Part shown: positions 15,228-23,735 of the stretch, piece by piece
How positions within the stretch are numbered: the first letter of the stretch is position 1
Layout of the letters: each line of letters begins with the position of its first letter
Source: Vicinamibacteria bacterium
GTDB taxonomy: Bacteria > Acidobacteriota > Vicinamibacteria > Vicinamibacterales > UBA8438
DNA: 40,961 nt
Assembly: GCA_022820675.1 (NCBI GenBank)
Contig: JAJEFC010000232.1
Coordinates: 1 to 40,961 of the forward strand
Direction of reading: 5' to 3'
The notes under the pieces: model-generated
What the model was told of the DNA's origin: nothing
The model's input: the letters and a program-made list of their open reading frames with translations, nothing else
Databases searched by the model: none
Translations under genes and position numbers: made by a program

Positions 15228-16494
15228 ACTGCCCCCCGCCCACCTCGAACGATCCGGGGAACTCGCGCCGGGCCAGGGCCGAGCCGGGCAGCCCGGCCTG
15301 CAGGCGGTTGCGCAGGGCCTCGAACGCCGGCATGTGGTCGGGGGGCACCGGATCGCCGGGCGGCGTGTTGCGAATCTCGACGAGGGGGTTGACGAACATG
15401 CCGTTCTTGCGGATGCGGTAGTCGAGGTGCGGCCCGGTCGAGAGCCCCGTCGACCCGACGAACCCGATGGTCTGCCCCTGCATGACCCGCACGCCGGGGC
15501 GGATGCCCCGCGCGAAGCGCGACAGGTGCAGGTAGTAGGTCTGGTAGCCGTTGGTGTGACGCAACTGCACCATGTTGCCCGAGCCGCCGCTGCGCCCCGC
15601 GAACTCGACCGTCCCCCGCGCCACCGCCTGCACCCGCGTCCCCGTCGGCGCGCCGTAGTCCACCCCCAAGTGGGCCCGGCGGGTCCCGAGTATCGGGTGC
15701 AGCCGCCGGTACGAGAACCGCGACGTGATGCGCGGCTCGAACGGCAGGGGCGACTTCAGGAACTGGCGCTTCAGCGAGCGGCCCTCGGCGTCGTAGTACC
15801 CCGGCTCCTCGCCGGGCACCTCGAACCGGTAGGCCGAGAGGTCGCGCCCGTCGTTGTGGAACGTCGCGGCCAGCACGTCGCCGAAGGTCACGTGGACCTC
15901 GTCGCGCACGAACCGCTCGTAGAGCAGCTCGAAGTGGTCGCCGGGCTGCAGCTCGGTGTTGAAGTCGATCTCGCCCGCGAACACCTCGGCCATCGACATC
16001 GCGAGCCGGATGCTGCCGCCGCCGGCGTCCATCGCGGCCGTCAGCGAGTTGTTCTCGCGGTCGATCGCCCCGCGCATGGCCACCTCGTGGCGCTCCTTCT
16101 CGTAGTCGATGAGGGTCGCCTCGAACCGGGCCTCGGTGTCGGGACGGCTGACCACCTCGAGGTACCGGTCGTCGTCCACGTGGTACTCGAAGCGGCGGAA
16201 CACGCCGTCGCGGTCGTAGACGAGCTTGTAGGGATGGTCTATCTGCAGGTCCCGCGGATCGAACACCGGGCGCACCGCTTCGACGAACGCGTACGACACG
16301 TCGCCCATGTCGTGCGAGACCAGCAGCGTCTCGAAGGTGGCGTTGCGCGCCACCTGATCCTCGACGACCTGGATGTCGGGTACGAGGTGGATGTCGGGGC
16401 CGGCGGTGTCCTCGGGCAGCGGCGTCTCTTCGTATCCGCTGCACCCGGCGACGACCAATGCGAGAACGAGAACGAACCAGGAACGCTCAGCCAT
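15226..16494 (-). CDS. M23 family endopeptidase-like lipoprotein
   Basis: A lipoprotein with a murein-hydrolase-like domain, probably remodelling peptidoglycan in the periplasm. The ATG at 16494 gives a lipoprotein signal (VVAGC, lipidated C18); an in-frame start 11 codons earlier would spoil it. Residues about 40-240 are an N-terminal domain, probably OapA/LysM-like in role, that often precedes M23 in this group. The M23 domain shows H275-x3-D279 (HLGVDYG), H323 in YYLHLS and the last motif GPHLDYRI at 354-361. The usual HxH is HxD here (H356, D358). Aspartate at this position occurs in some M23 proteins, so activity is possible. Length 422 residues. The minus-strand neighbours are selD upstream and DUF1015 downstream. 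Confidence 0.88.
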   Translation of the reverse strand: MAERSWFVLVLALVVAGCSGYEETPLPEDTAGPDIHLVPDIQVVEDQVARNATFETLLVSHDMGDVSYAFVEAVRPVFDPRDLQIDHPYKLVYDRDGVFRRFEYHVDDDRYLEVVSRPDTEARFEATLIDYEKERHEVAMRGAIDRENNSLTAAMDAGGGSIRLAMSMAEVFAGEIDFNTELQPGDHFELLYERFVRDEVHVTFGDVLAATFHNDGRDLSAYRFEVPGEEPGYYDAEGRSLKRQFLKSPLPFEPRITSRFSYRRLHPILGTRRAHLGVDYGAPTGTRVQAVARGTVEFAGRSGGSGNMVQLRHTNGYQTYYLHLSRFARGIRPGVRVMQGQTIGFVGSTGLSTGPHLDYRIRKNGMFVNPLVEIRNTPPGDPVPPDHMPAFEALRNRLQAGLPGSALARREFPGSFEVGGGQ

Positions 16495-16729
16495 GCGCCA
16501 CCCCAGGTGACCGACGTAAGTCCCCACGACTTCCGCGCCGGCACCTCGGGATCCGCAGACGGGTGGCCAGCAGCTAGCTACGAAACACGATACCAGTACC
16601 GGCGCCCTTCCGCGACAGCTTTTTCCCGGAACTTCACGCCCTTTCCCCGACCTTCGCCCCGGGCGGCCCGCGGCGGGCCATCCACTCGCCTCCCCGGCCC
16701 CCTCCGGCGGGGTCGGCGCCTCCGCGAAA

Positions 16730-16941
16730 GGCGCTGCCGCTCGGTCGGGAAAACGGCGTCCCGGTCGGAAACGGCGTCCTCGACCGAAACGGCATCCGTG
16801 ACGGGACGGCGCCGCCGACGAGACGGCACGGTTTCAGGCGCTGCCGCTCGGTCGGAAAACGGCGTCCCGGTCGGAAACGGCGTCCTCGACCGAACGGCAT
16901 CCGTGACGGGACGGCGCCGCCGACGAGACGGCACGGTTTCG
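16730..16941. repeat. 107-bp tandem repeat in the selD-M23 spacer
   Basis: Two nearly identical units (16730-16836 and 16837 to about 16941) differ by two single-base indels. Each contains three 19-base sub-units around CGGTCGGAAACGGCGTC. The spacer from 16495 to 16953 shows no gene; the repeat fills its part next to the selD stop. Confidence 0.8.
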
Positions 16942-16953
16942 GGGCGCAGGCGT

Positions 16954-19221
16954 CTACCCGCCGCGCGCGAGGCGCACGGGAGGCCCATGGTCCCCGCGCG
17001 GCTCGACGGCGCCGATGATCGCCGCCTGCGGGTACCCCTGGGCCATGAGCTCCGCCACGCAGGCCTCGGCGCGGTCCGCCGGCACCCCGGCGAGCAGCCC
17101 GCCCGCCGTCTGCGGGTCGTACAACAGGCGGTAGCGCGGGTCGTCGGCGTGCGTCTCGGGGTCGTCCACCGCCCGCCGCAGGCGTACGTTGTGGGGATGG
17201 AGCGAGCTCAGCAGCCCCGCCCGCGCCGTCTCCAGGGCGCCGTCGAGCACCGGGACGGCGGCGAGGTCGAGCCGGGCGTCGACCCCCGACGCGCGGGTCA
17301 TCTCGACGAGATGCCCCAGCAGCCCGAAGCCCGTCACGTCGGTGCACGCGGTCGCCCCGTGCCGCCGCAACGCGGCCGCGGCGAGCCGGCTCGACTGGCG
17401 CATCGCCTCGATCGCCCCGTCGATCCAGCGGCCCTTCGCCCGCATGCGCATCTCGGCCGCGAACAGGGTGCCGGTGCCGATCCCCTTCGTCAGCACCAGC
17501 CGGTCTCCGGGGCGCAGCCCGCCCTTGCGCAGGACCGCCTCGGCGTCGACGAGCCCCGTCAGCGACAGCCCCAGGGCCAGCTCGCCCCCCTCGGAGGTGT
17601 GCCCGCCGACCAGCGCCGCCCCCGCCTCGTTGAGCACGCCGACGGCCCCCCCCAGAAGCTGCACCAGGGTGTCCTCGACCTTCCGGTCGAGCCCGAACGG
17701 CACCGTCGCCACCGCCAGCGCCGTCTGCGCCTCGGCCCCCATCGCGAAGATGTCGCCGAGGCAGTGGTTGGCGGTGATCTGCCCGAACACGAACGGGTCG
17801 TCGACGATGGCCCGGAACGCGTCGACGGTTCGGACCAGCACCTTGCCCGGCGGCACCCGTATCACCGCGGCGTCGTCGGGGGCATCGAGGCCGAGGAGCA
17901 CGTCGTCCCGGGCGACCGGCGTCAACTGCGCCAGCACGCGGTCGAGGGGCGTCGCCCCCACCTTCGAGCCGCACCCGCCGCAGCGCATCGCCGCCGTCGA
18001 GATCGCCTTCAGGTCCTCCGGCCCGGCCAGCCCCGACGCGACGGCAGGGCCGGCGTCGGCGCGCATCTCCGGCAGGTCGGCGTACCTGGCCATGAACCGG
18101 CGGTCGATCCAGTCCTTCCAGCGCCACACCAGGGCGCCCTCGACCGACCACGGGCCGCGACCGCCGACGGCGTAGCGGTCGCCGGTGGACACCAGGGTCA
18201 GGAACCGGCGCTGGGGGCGGAAGGGCCGCGGGCGGCGCCCGAGCAGGACGCGGCGCAGGTTGCGGGCGAGCGGCGGGCCCTGGCGCACCGCGAACACCCC
18301 GGCCTTCTCGCGCGGATGCCCGACCACCGCCGCGACGTCGCCGGCCGCGAACACGTCGGCGTGCGAGGTCGACCGCAGCGTCTCGTCGACCCGGATGAAG
18401 CCCTCGTCGTCGACCGCGAGGCCGGCCGCGCCGGGCCAGGGCGGGGCTCCGGCCTGCGTCACCCAGAGGACCTCGTCGAGGGCCACCGCCGCGCCGTCGC
18501 CGAGGACCACGGCGCCGTCGCGCACCGCGGTCACCGGCTGCCCCAGGTGCACGTGCACGCCCCGCGCCTGCAGCACGCCCTCGAGGCGCCGCCGCGCGCC
18601 GGGGTTGTGGGTGGGCAGAATCGTCTCGCCGGCCCCGAACAGGTGCATCTCGGGGACCGGTCGGTCCGACCCCGCCAGCAGCTTCCGCAGGGCGAACTCC
18701 ACCGCCAGCAGCAGCTCGACCCCCCCGGCCCCCGCCCCCACCACCCCGATGCGGACCGGCACGCCGGCCGACAGGACCCGGGCGCGCAGCCGCGTCCACC
18801 GCTCGACGAAGCGGCTGATGGGCTTGACGGGTATCGCCGTCTCCGCCGCCCCCGGCACCCCGCGGAACGCGGGGGTGGAGCCGACATTGATCGACAGAAG
18901 GTCCCAGGGCACCGGGGGACGCCCCTCGCAGCGCACCTCGCGCCGGTCGAGGTCGAGCCCCACGGCGGGCTGGTGGTAGAGGCGGGCGCCCGCGAACCGG
19001 GCCAGTCGCGCGAGGTCGATGTGCACCTCGTCGAACGTGTAGTGGCCGGCCACCAGGCCCGGCAGCATCCCCGAATAGGGCGTATGGACGTCGCGCGCGA
19101 TCAGGGTGATGCGCACCCCGGGCACCGGGCGCATGCCAAACCGCTTGAGCACCGCGACGTGGGTGTGCCCGCCCCCGATCAGCACGAGGTCCTTGACGAC
19201 AGGCACGGTGGAGGCGTTCAT
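16954..19221 (-). CDS. selD: Selenide, water dikinase fused to an NDH-like FAD oxidoreductase
   Basis: A 755-residue fusion. Residues about 10-380 form a pyridine-nucleotide-disulfide oxidoreductase of the NADH-dehydrogenase-2 type: LIGGGHTHVAV binds FAD, VVGAGAGGVE the NAD(P)H, and ADVFAAGDVAA closes the FAD site. From about 412 follows selenophosphate synthase (SelD), which makes selenophosphate from selenide and ATP for selenocysteine or selenouridine. Its glycine-rich start is RCGGCGSKVG: C417 aligns with the catalytic Cys, and S419 replaces the second Cys of E. coli SelD. VTGFGLLGHLVEM and LYDPQTAGGLL are typical SelD motifs. Such fusions are known. The flavin domain may supply reduced selenium. 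No selA, selB, selU or tRNA-Sec gene is visible in the window. The ATG at 19221 is preceded by an odd duplicated leader. Confidence 0.93.
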   Translation of the reverse strand: MNASTVPVVKDLVLIGGGHTHVAVLKRFGMRPVPGVRITLIARDVHTPYSGMLPGLVAGHYTFDEVHIDLARLARFAGARLYHQPAVGLDLDRREVRCEGRPPVPWDLLSINVGSTPAFRGVPGAAETAIPVKPISRFVERWTRLRARVLSAGVPVRIGVVGAGAGGVELLLAVEFALRKLLAGSDRPVPEMHLFGAGETILPTHNPGARRRLEGVLQARGVHVHLGQPVTAVRDGAVVLGDGAAVALDEVLWVTQAGAPPWPGAAGLAVDDEGFIRVDETLRSTSHADVFAAGDVAAVVGHPREKAGVFAVRQGPPLARNLRRVLLGRRPRPFRPQRRFLTLVSTGDRYAVGGRGPWSVEGALVWRWKDWIDRRFMARYADLPEMRADAGPAVASGLAGPEDLKAISTAAMRCGGCGSKVGATPLDRVLAQLTPVARDDVLLGLDAPDDAAVIRVPPGKVLVRTVDAFRAIVDDPFVFGQITANHCLGDIFAMGAEAQTALAVATVPFGLDRKVEDTLVQLLGGAVGVLNEAGAALVGGHTSEGGELALGLSLTGLVDAEAVLRKGGLRPGDRLVLTKGIGTGTLFAAEMRMRAKGRWIDGAIEAMRQSSRLAAAALRRHGATACTDVTGFGLLGHLVEMTRASGVDARLDLAAVPVLDGALETARAGLLSSLHPHNVRLRRAVDDPETHADDPRYRLLYDPQTAGGLLAGVPADRAEACVAELMAQGYPQAAIIGAVEPRGDHGPPVRLARGG

Positions 19222-19294
19222 CGAAGGACTCTCGGCAGACGGGCGGGCGCTGTCGTCATCGAAGGACTCTCGGCAGACGGGCGGCGGCCGGCAT
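19218..19294 (-). promoter_or_regulatory. Duplicated selD leader with two chained mini-ORFs
   Basis: A perfect 29-base direct repeat (19218-19246 and 19256-19284, period 38) covers the start region. The result is two mini-ORFs: 19294-19256 (12 codons) and 19259-19218 (13 codons), both ending ARLPRVLR. The first stop overlaps the second start in ATGA, and the second stop overlaps the selD start in ATGA. Ribosomes could pass down the chain by termination-reinitiation. Whether they are translated is unknown. Confidence 0.5.
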
Positions 19295-19476
19295 CGGGCG
19301 CCGCAGGCCGCGGATGCGTCCGGACGGCGTCGGTCGCGGCACTCCGCACCGGCACGCCGCGCTCGTTCCTGAAGTAACGACCTCGACCCGTCCGCCGGAG
19401 TCTCGGCCGCAGCCAAGGAACACCCGCGCCACCGTCGGACCGCCCGGACCCGCGCCGCCACGAGCACGACCAGCGG

Positions 19477-20652
19477 TCACCGCGGACCCGTGGAGGCTCT
19501 GGCCAGGACCCGGCTCGCGGCATCGACGAACACGTCCGGCGGCGGCAACAGGCTGAGCACGAGGAACGCCTCGCGCGGAAAGTCGAAGAAGTAACCGGGA
19601 TGCACGAGAACCCCGTCCCGCCGCAGCAGCTCGATGACCAGCGATTCCTCGGACCGGATGGCCGGCGCCTGGACCACAGCGTACCATCCCCCATCCACGC
19701 GCAGGACCCGACACGCGGGAAACCCCTCCGCCAACCGGCGCAGCGCGGCATGGTTGGCCCGCACGCGCTCGAGAATCGCCTCGGCCACGGGACGGGACCG
19801 CTGCAGCAGGGCCCCGGCCGCGAGCTGCACGGGGGTCGCCACCGAGAGATAGGTGTCGCAGACCAGCTCGAGACGCTCGAGGGCGCCGGCGGCCAGTCCC
19901 TCCGGCCCGCCCACCAGCATCCACCCCAGCTTGAGCTGCGGCAGCCCCGCCGACTTCGACAGCCCGCCCAGGGTGAAGGTCAGCGCCTCGGTGTCGCCGA
20001 CCAGGGCGCCGGGGCGTCCCGCCGCCGCCCCCTCCATCGGGTAGTCCGCGAACACCTCGTCGCAGACGATCGCCAGCCCGTGCCGCGACGCGACCTCGCG
20101 GACCGCGGCCAGCTCGTCCCCCCGCACGAACGAGCCGGTCGGGTTGTTGGGGCTCACCAGCAGCACCGCCCGGGTCCGGGCGTCGACCATCGCGGCCAGG
20201 TCGTCGACGTCGACCTGCCACCGGCCGTGATACTCCAGCCGGTAGGGCCGCGACGCGACGCCGTCCAGGCGGGTCAGGTGCTCGAAGAGCGGATAGCTCG
20301 GCTGGGGGACGAGCACCGCGTCCCCCGGGTCGCACAGCAGCTTGAACAGCAGCCCGTAAGCCTCGCTGGTGCTGGCCGTGAGGACGACCCGCCCGGGATG
20401 GACCGGGACGCCCCGCCCCGCCAGGTGGGCGGCTACCGCCTCGCGCGCGGCGGGCAGCCCGAACGGCGCCGGATCGTAGACCCGGGCATCGGGCGAGGCG
20501 AGGGGCGCGAGCAGGTCGGGGGGATACGGCAGTCCGACCCGGGTGGGGTTCGACGCGGTCAGATCGTCGAGGGGCCGGCCCTCGGACCGAAGGCGGGCCA
20601 GCTCGCCCGCGACGCGATTGGCCCCCAGGGCGGGCACGCGGCCGGAGAACAT
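19477..20652 (-). CDS. Class I/II PLP-dependent aminotransferase
   Basis: A fold-type I aminotransferase of 391 residues, probably cytoplasmic, acting on an amino acid and 2-oxo acid pair that cannot be predicted. Landmarks: SNPTRVGLPYP near residue 34, VSPNNPTGSF with N170, CDEVFADY with D198, the PLP lysine K233 in LGGLSKSAGLPQ, and the carboxylate-binding arginine expected near the C terminus. I place the start at 20652, where MFSGRVP begins the homologous region. A longer frame to 20721 lacks homology and a ribosome-binding site. The spacer to selD downstream is about 180 bases and holds the mini-ORFs. Divergent from the S9 peptidase gene. Confidence 0.88.
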   Translation of the reverse strand: MFSGRVPALGANRVAGELARLRSEGRPLDDLTASNPTRVGLPYPPDLLAPLASPDARVYDPAPFGLPAAREAVAAHLAGRGVPVHPGRVVLTASTSEAYGLLFKLLCDPGDAVLVPQPSYPLFEHLTRLDGVASRPYRLEYHGRWQVDVDDLAAMVDARTRAVLLVSPNNPTGSFVRGDELAAVREVASRHGLAIVCDEVFADYPMEGAAAGRPGALVGDTEALTFTLGGLSKSAGLPQLKLGWMLVGGPEGLAAGALERLELVCDTYLSVATPVQLAAGALLQRSRPVAEAILERVRANHAALRRLAEGFPACRVLRVDGGWYAVVQAPAIRSEESLVIELLRRDGVLVHPGYFFDFPREAFLVLSLLPPPDVFVDAASRVLARASTGPR

Positions 20653-20817
20653 GCGACAACCGTACCCCGAATCGCCCTGGTGCGCCGGAGCCGTCAGCGC
20701 GGCCGACCGCCGGCTGGTCACTGCTCACGGTGCGCCGCCAGCAGGAGCGGCTACGCTGTTCTCGTCATCATCCGGCGGCCGGCGCGCGTTTCTCGTCATC
20801 GGCTGGCGCATTGGTAG

Positions 20818-20965
20818 CAGTCGAGGCCAACGCGCGCGGGCGTGACGACGCGGCGCGGCCGAACGTGGAGCTCGCGGCAGTCGAGGCCGACGCGCGCGGG
20901 ACGTGACCTCGACACCGACGCCTGCGTGCTCACCACCGCGGTCGCGGCCGACGCACGCGGCCGTG
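20818..20965. repeat. 60-bp tandem repeat, three copies, between the aminotransferase and S9 genes
   Basis: The motif GCAGTCGAGGCCGACGCG recurs at 20818, 20878 and 20938, exactly 60 bases apart, with mutations increasing to the right. The spaces between motif copies are less conserved. It lies in the divergent promoter region; apart from this repeat and the S9 promoter I see no gene from 20653 to 21081. Confidence 0.75.
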
Positions 20966-21012
20966 CCCGAACGCGGCGCGACGCTCTCGTCGTGATCGGG
21001 CGTGGCCGACCG

Positions 21013-21042
21013 TTGGTTTCTCGTCCGGGTCTGGCGTACGAT
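21013..21042 (+). promoter_or_regulatory. Promoter of the S9 peptidase gene
   Basis: A sigma-70-like pair: TTGGTT at 21013-21018 and TACGAT at 21037-21042 with an 18-base spacer, 39 bases before the ATG. Confidence 0.4.
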
Positions 21043-21081
21043 GGCTCGACGAAAATCGCGCCGGCAACCTGGAAGGCAGCC

Positions 21082-23532
21082 ATGCACCGAATCCCCATGC
21101 ACCGAATCCCGCTCCGCGCCGTCCGCCGGGCGGCGGCGACCGCCCTGCTCGCGGCCCTGGCCCTCGGCCCCGCCGCATCCGGCCTCGCCCAGGAGGCGAC
21201 CGGCTACCTGACCCCGCCGGCGGAGATCGTCGACATCCTCGACGCCCCGCCGACCCCGCAGGTCATCGTCAGCCCGAGCCGCGACACCGTGGCCCTGCTC
21301 GCGCGGCCGGCGATGCCGTCGATCGCCGAGGTGTCGCGTCCCATGCTGCGGCTCGCGGGCTTCCGGCTGAACCCGCGGACCAACGGCCCTCACCGTAGCG
21401 GCGGCGTGAACCGCGTCACCGTGAAGCGGCTCGACGACGGCGCCGAGCACGTGTTCGACGCGCCGCGAGAGACATCACTCGGCGACTTCGAGTACTCGCC
21501 CGACGGCTCGCAGCTTCTGTTCACCCTCACCCGCTACAACGGCATCGAGGCGTGGGTCATGAACGTCGCGACCGGGCAGCCCCGCCCCATCAGCGACGCG
21601 TCTGTCAACGCCGCCTGGGGCAACCCCTGCGACTGGCTCGACGAGGGAAGCACCGTCCTGTGCCGCTTCAAGGCCTCGGCCCGCGGGGCGCCGCCCTCCC
21701 CGCCCGAGGCGCCGGCGGGCCCGAACATCCAGGAGCACCAGGGCGGCGCCGCGCCCATCCGCACCTTCCAGGACCTGCTGCAGAACGCCCACGACGAGGC
21801 GCTGTTCGAGTACTACTTCACCAGCCAGGTCGGCACCGTCGATCTCGCCACCGGCCGGCGCACCGCCATCGGTCGGCCCGGCCTCTACGAGCGGGTCAGC
21901 GCCTCGCCGAATGGCGAACAGCTTCTGACGGTCGAGGTCGAGCGGCCCTACTCGTGGCTGGTCCGGGCCGGCAGCTTCCCCAAGGACGTGACCGTCCGGA
22001 ACCGCAGCGGCGAGATCGTGGCGTCGATCGCCCGGCTGCCCCTCGCCGACGCCGTCCCCATCGGCGGCGTCCCCACCGGGCCGCGCCGCTTCACGTGGGA
22101 CCCCACCCGGCCCGCCACCCTCGTGTGGGTCGAGGCCGAGGACGGCGGCGACCCCCGCGCCGAGGTCCCCCACCGCGACCGCGTCCTCGCGCACGCCGCC
22201 CCGTTCGACGGCGAGCCGGCCGAGATCGCCCGCACCGAGCACCGCTTCAGCGGCATCGCGTGGACCGCGGACGGCACCGCCCTGCTGACCGAGAGCGACC
22301 GCCCCACTCGCTGGACGCGCACCACGCTGCTCGACCCCGACGGCGGCCAGCGCACGCTGTGGGACCGCAGCACCGAGGACCGCTACGCCGACGCCGGCCG
22401 CCCCGTCGCCGTCAGACGACCCGGCGGCGGGGTCGTCCGGCAGACCGACGACGGCGCCATCTACCTCACCGGCAACGGCGCCTCGCCCCAGGGCGACCGC
22501 CCGTTCCTCGACCGCCTCGACCTGGCCACCCTCGAGAGCGAGCGCCTGTTCCAGAGCGCCGGCGACGCCTACGAGGTCGCCCTCGCCCCGCTGTCCGACG
22601 ACGGGAGCCTCGTCCTGACACGGCGCGAGACCCGCACCGAGCCGCCCAACTACCTCGTCCGCGACCTCGACGCCGACACCGTCGAGCCGCTGACCGCCTT
22701 CGAGGACCCCGCGCCGCAACTCGCCGGCATCTCCAAGGAGCTCATCACCTACGAGCGGGCCGACGGCGTGCAGCTCTCCGGCACCCTCTACCTGCCCCCC
22801 GGCTACCAGGACGGCGACCGGGTCCCCATGCTCGTGTGGGCCTACCCCCGCGAGTACGTCGACCCCCGGCTCGCCGGCCAGGTGACCGGCTCGGACAACC
22901 GGTTCACGGCCATCCGCGGCGCCTCGCACCTGCTGCTGCTGACGCAGGGCTACGCCATCTTCGACGGCCCCACGATGCCCATCATCGGCCCCGGCGAGAC
23001 CGCCAACGACACCTACGTCGAGCAGCTCGTGGCGAGCGCGCAGGCCGCGGTGGACACCGCGGTCGGGCTGGGGGTGACCGACCGCGACAACATCGGCATC
23101 GGCGGCCACAGCTACGGCGCGTTCATGACCGCCAACCTGCTCGCCCACTCCGACATCTTCCAGATGGGCATCGCCCGCAGCGGCGCCTACAACCGCTCGC
23201 TGACACCGTTCGGCTTCCAGAACGAGCGGCGCACCTTCTGGGAGGCCACGGACATCTACGCGGCGATGTCGCCGTTCTTCCACGCCGACAAGCTCGACGA
23301 GCCGATCCTGCTGATACACGGCGAGATCGACAACAACTCGGGCACGTTCCCGATACAGTCGGCCCGCATGTACATGGCCCTCAAGGGTCACGGCGGGACG
23401 GTGCGCTACGTGACCCTGCCGAACGAGTCGCACGGCTACATCGCGCGCGAGTCGGTGCTGCACGCGGTGGCCGAGATGCTGAACTGGGCGAACCGGCATC
23501 TTGGGCCGCGAGCGGAGACGGAAGGGCCCTGA
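21082..23532 (+). CDS. S9 family (prolyl oligopeptidase-like) serine peptidase, exported
   Basis: An 816-residue periplasmic peptidase: a signal peptide (about 1-36, ending GLAQ), a beta-propeller region (about 100-560) and a C-terminal alpha/beta-hydrolase. The catalytic triad is S677 (GGHSYG), D750 (GEIDNNSG) and H784 (ESHGY). The propeller carries short repeats such as FEYSPDGSQLLFT and FSGIAWTADGTALL. Length and order fit the dipeptidyl-aminopeptidase group of S9, which trims peptides for uptake. The start codon and next four codons are duplicated (MHRIP twice, 15-base direct repeat), so there are two possible starts at 21082 and 21097; GGAAGG upstream favours the first. Confidence 0.95.
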   Translation: MHRIPMHRIPLRAVRRAAATALLAALALGPAASGLAQEATGYLTPPAEIVDILDAPPTPQVIVSPSRDTVALLARPAMPSIAEVSRPMLRLAGFRLNPRTNGPHRSGGVNRVTVKRLDDGAEHVFDAPRETSLGDFEYSPDGSQLLFTLTRYNGIEAWVMNVATGQPRPISDASVNAAWGNPCDWLDEGSTVLCRFKASARGAPPSPPEAPAGPNIQEHQGGAAPIRTFQDLLQNAHDEALFEYYFTSQVGTVDLATGRRTAIGRPGLYERVSASPNGEQLLTVEVERPYSWLVRAGSFPKDVTVRNRSGEIVASIARLPLADAVPIGGVPTGPRRFTWDPTRPATLVWVEAEDGGDPRAEVPHRDRVLAHAAPFDGEPAEIARTEHRFSGIAWTADGTALLTESDRPTRWTRTTLLDPDGGQRTLWDRSTEDRYADAGRPVAVRRPGGGVVRQTDDGAIYLTGNGASPQGDRPFLDRLDLATLESERLFQSAGDAYEVALAPLSDDGSLVLTRRETRTEPPNYLVRDLDADTVEPLTAFEDPAPQLAGISKELITYERADGVQLSGTLYLPPGYQDGDRVPMLVWAYPREYVDPRLAGQVTGSDNRFTAIRGASHLLLLTQGYAIFDGPTMPIIGPGETANDTYVEQLVASAQAAVDTAVGLGVTDRDNIGIGGHSYGAFMTANLLAHSDIFQMGIARSGAYNRSLTPFGFQNERRTFWEATDIYAAMSPFFHADKLDEPILLIHGEIDNNSGTFPIQSARMYMALKGHGGTVRYVTLPNESHGYIARESVLHAVAEMLNWANRHLGPRAETEGP

Positions 23533-23735
23533 AAATCCGGTAGAGCCCCTCGCCGGTGAGACGTGGCGCCACCAATACCCACGGCAACTGCGTGCCTTGG
23601 CGGGTCGTGGTCACCTGCGTGCCCTTGGCCCGGGCCAGCTTGAGGTTTCGATGCCCGACTCGAGTGTTTCACGCCAGCGACTCCACGGACCCCAAGGTCG
23701 CGCGGCGACGCTCGCCGGTGAGTTCGCGCCAGCCG

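Noticed and set aside
13986..16941. CRISPR array as an explanation for the repeats at 14.0 and 16.7 kb
   Set aside because: The units are contiguous tandem repeats without unique spacers, and one set is within a coding sequence. No cas gene is present.
15082..19377. A 1431-codon open frame on the plus strand
   Set aside because: It lies opposite the M23 and selD genes, is Arg/Pro/Gly/His-rich with no domain, and runs through the 107-bp tandem repeat.
23533..23735. A short minus-strand frame reading TRQGTQLPWVLVAPRLTG between the S9 and Uma2 genes
   Set aside because: It looks slightly protein-like but has no start, no ribosome-binding site and no family I can name.
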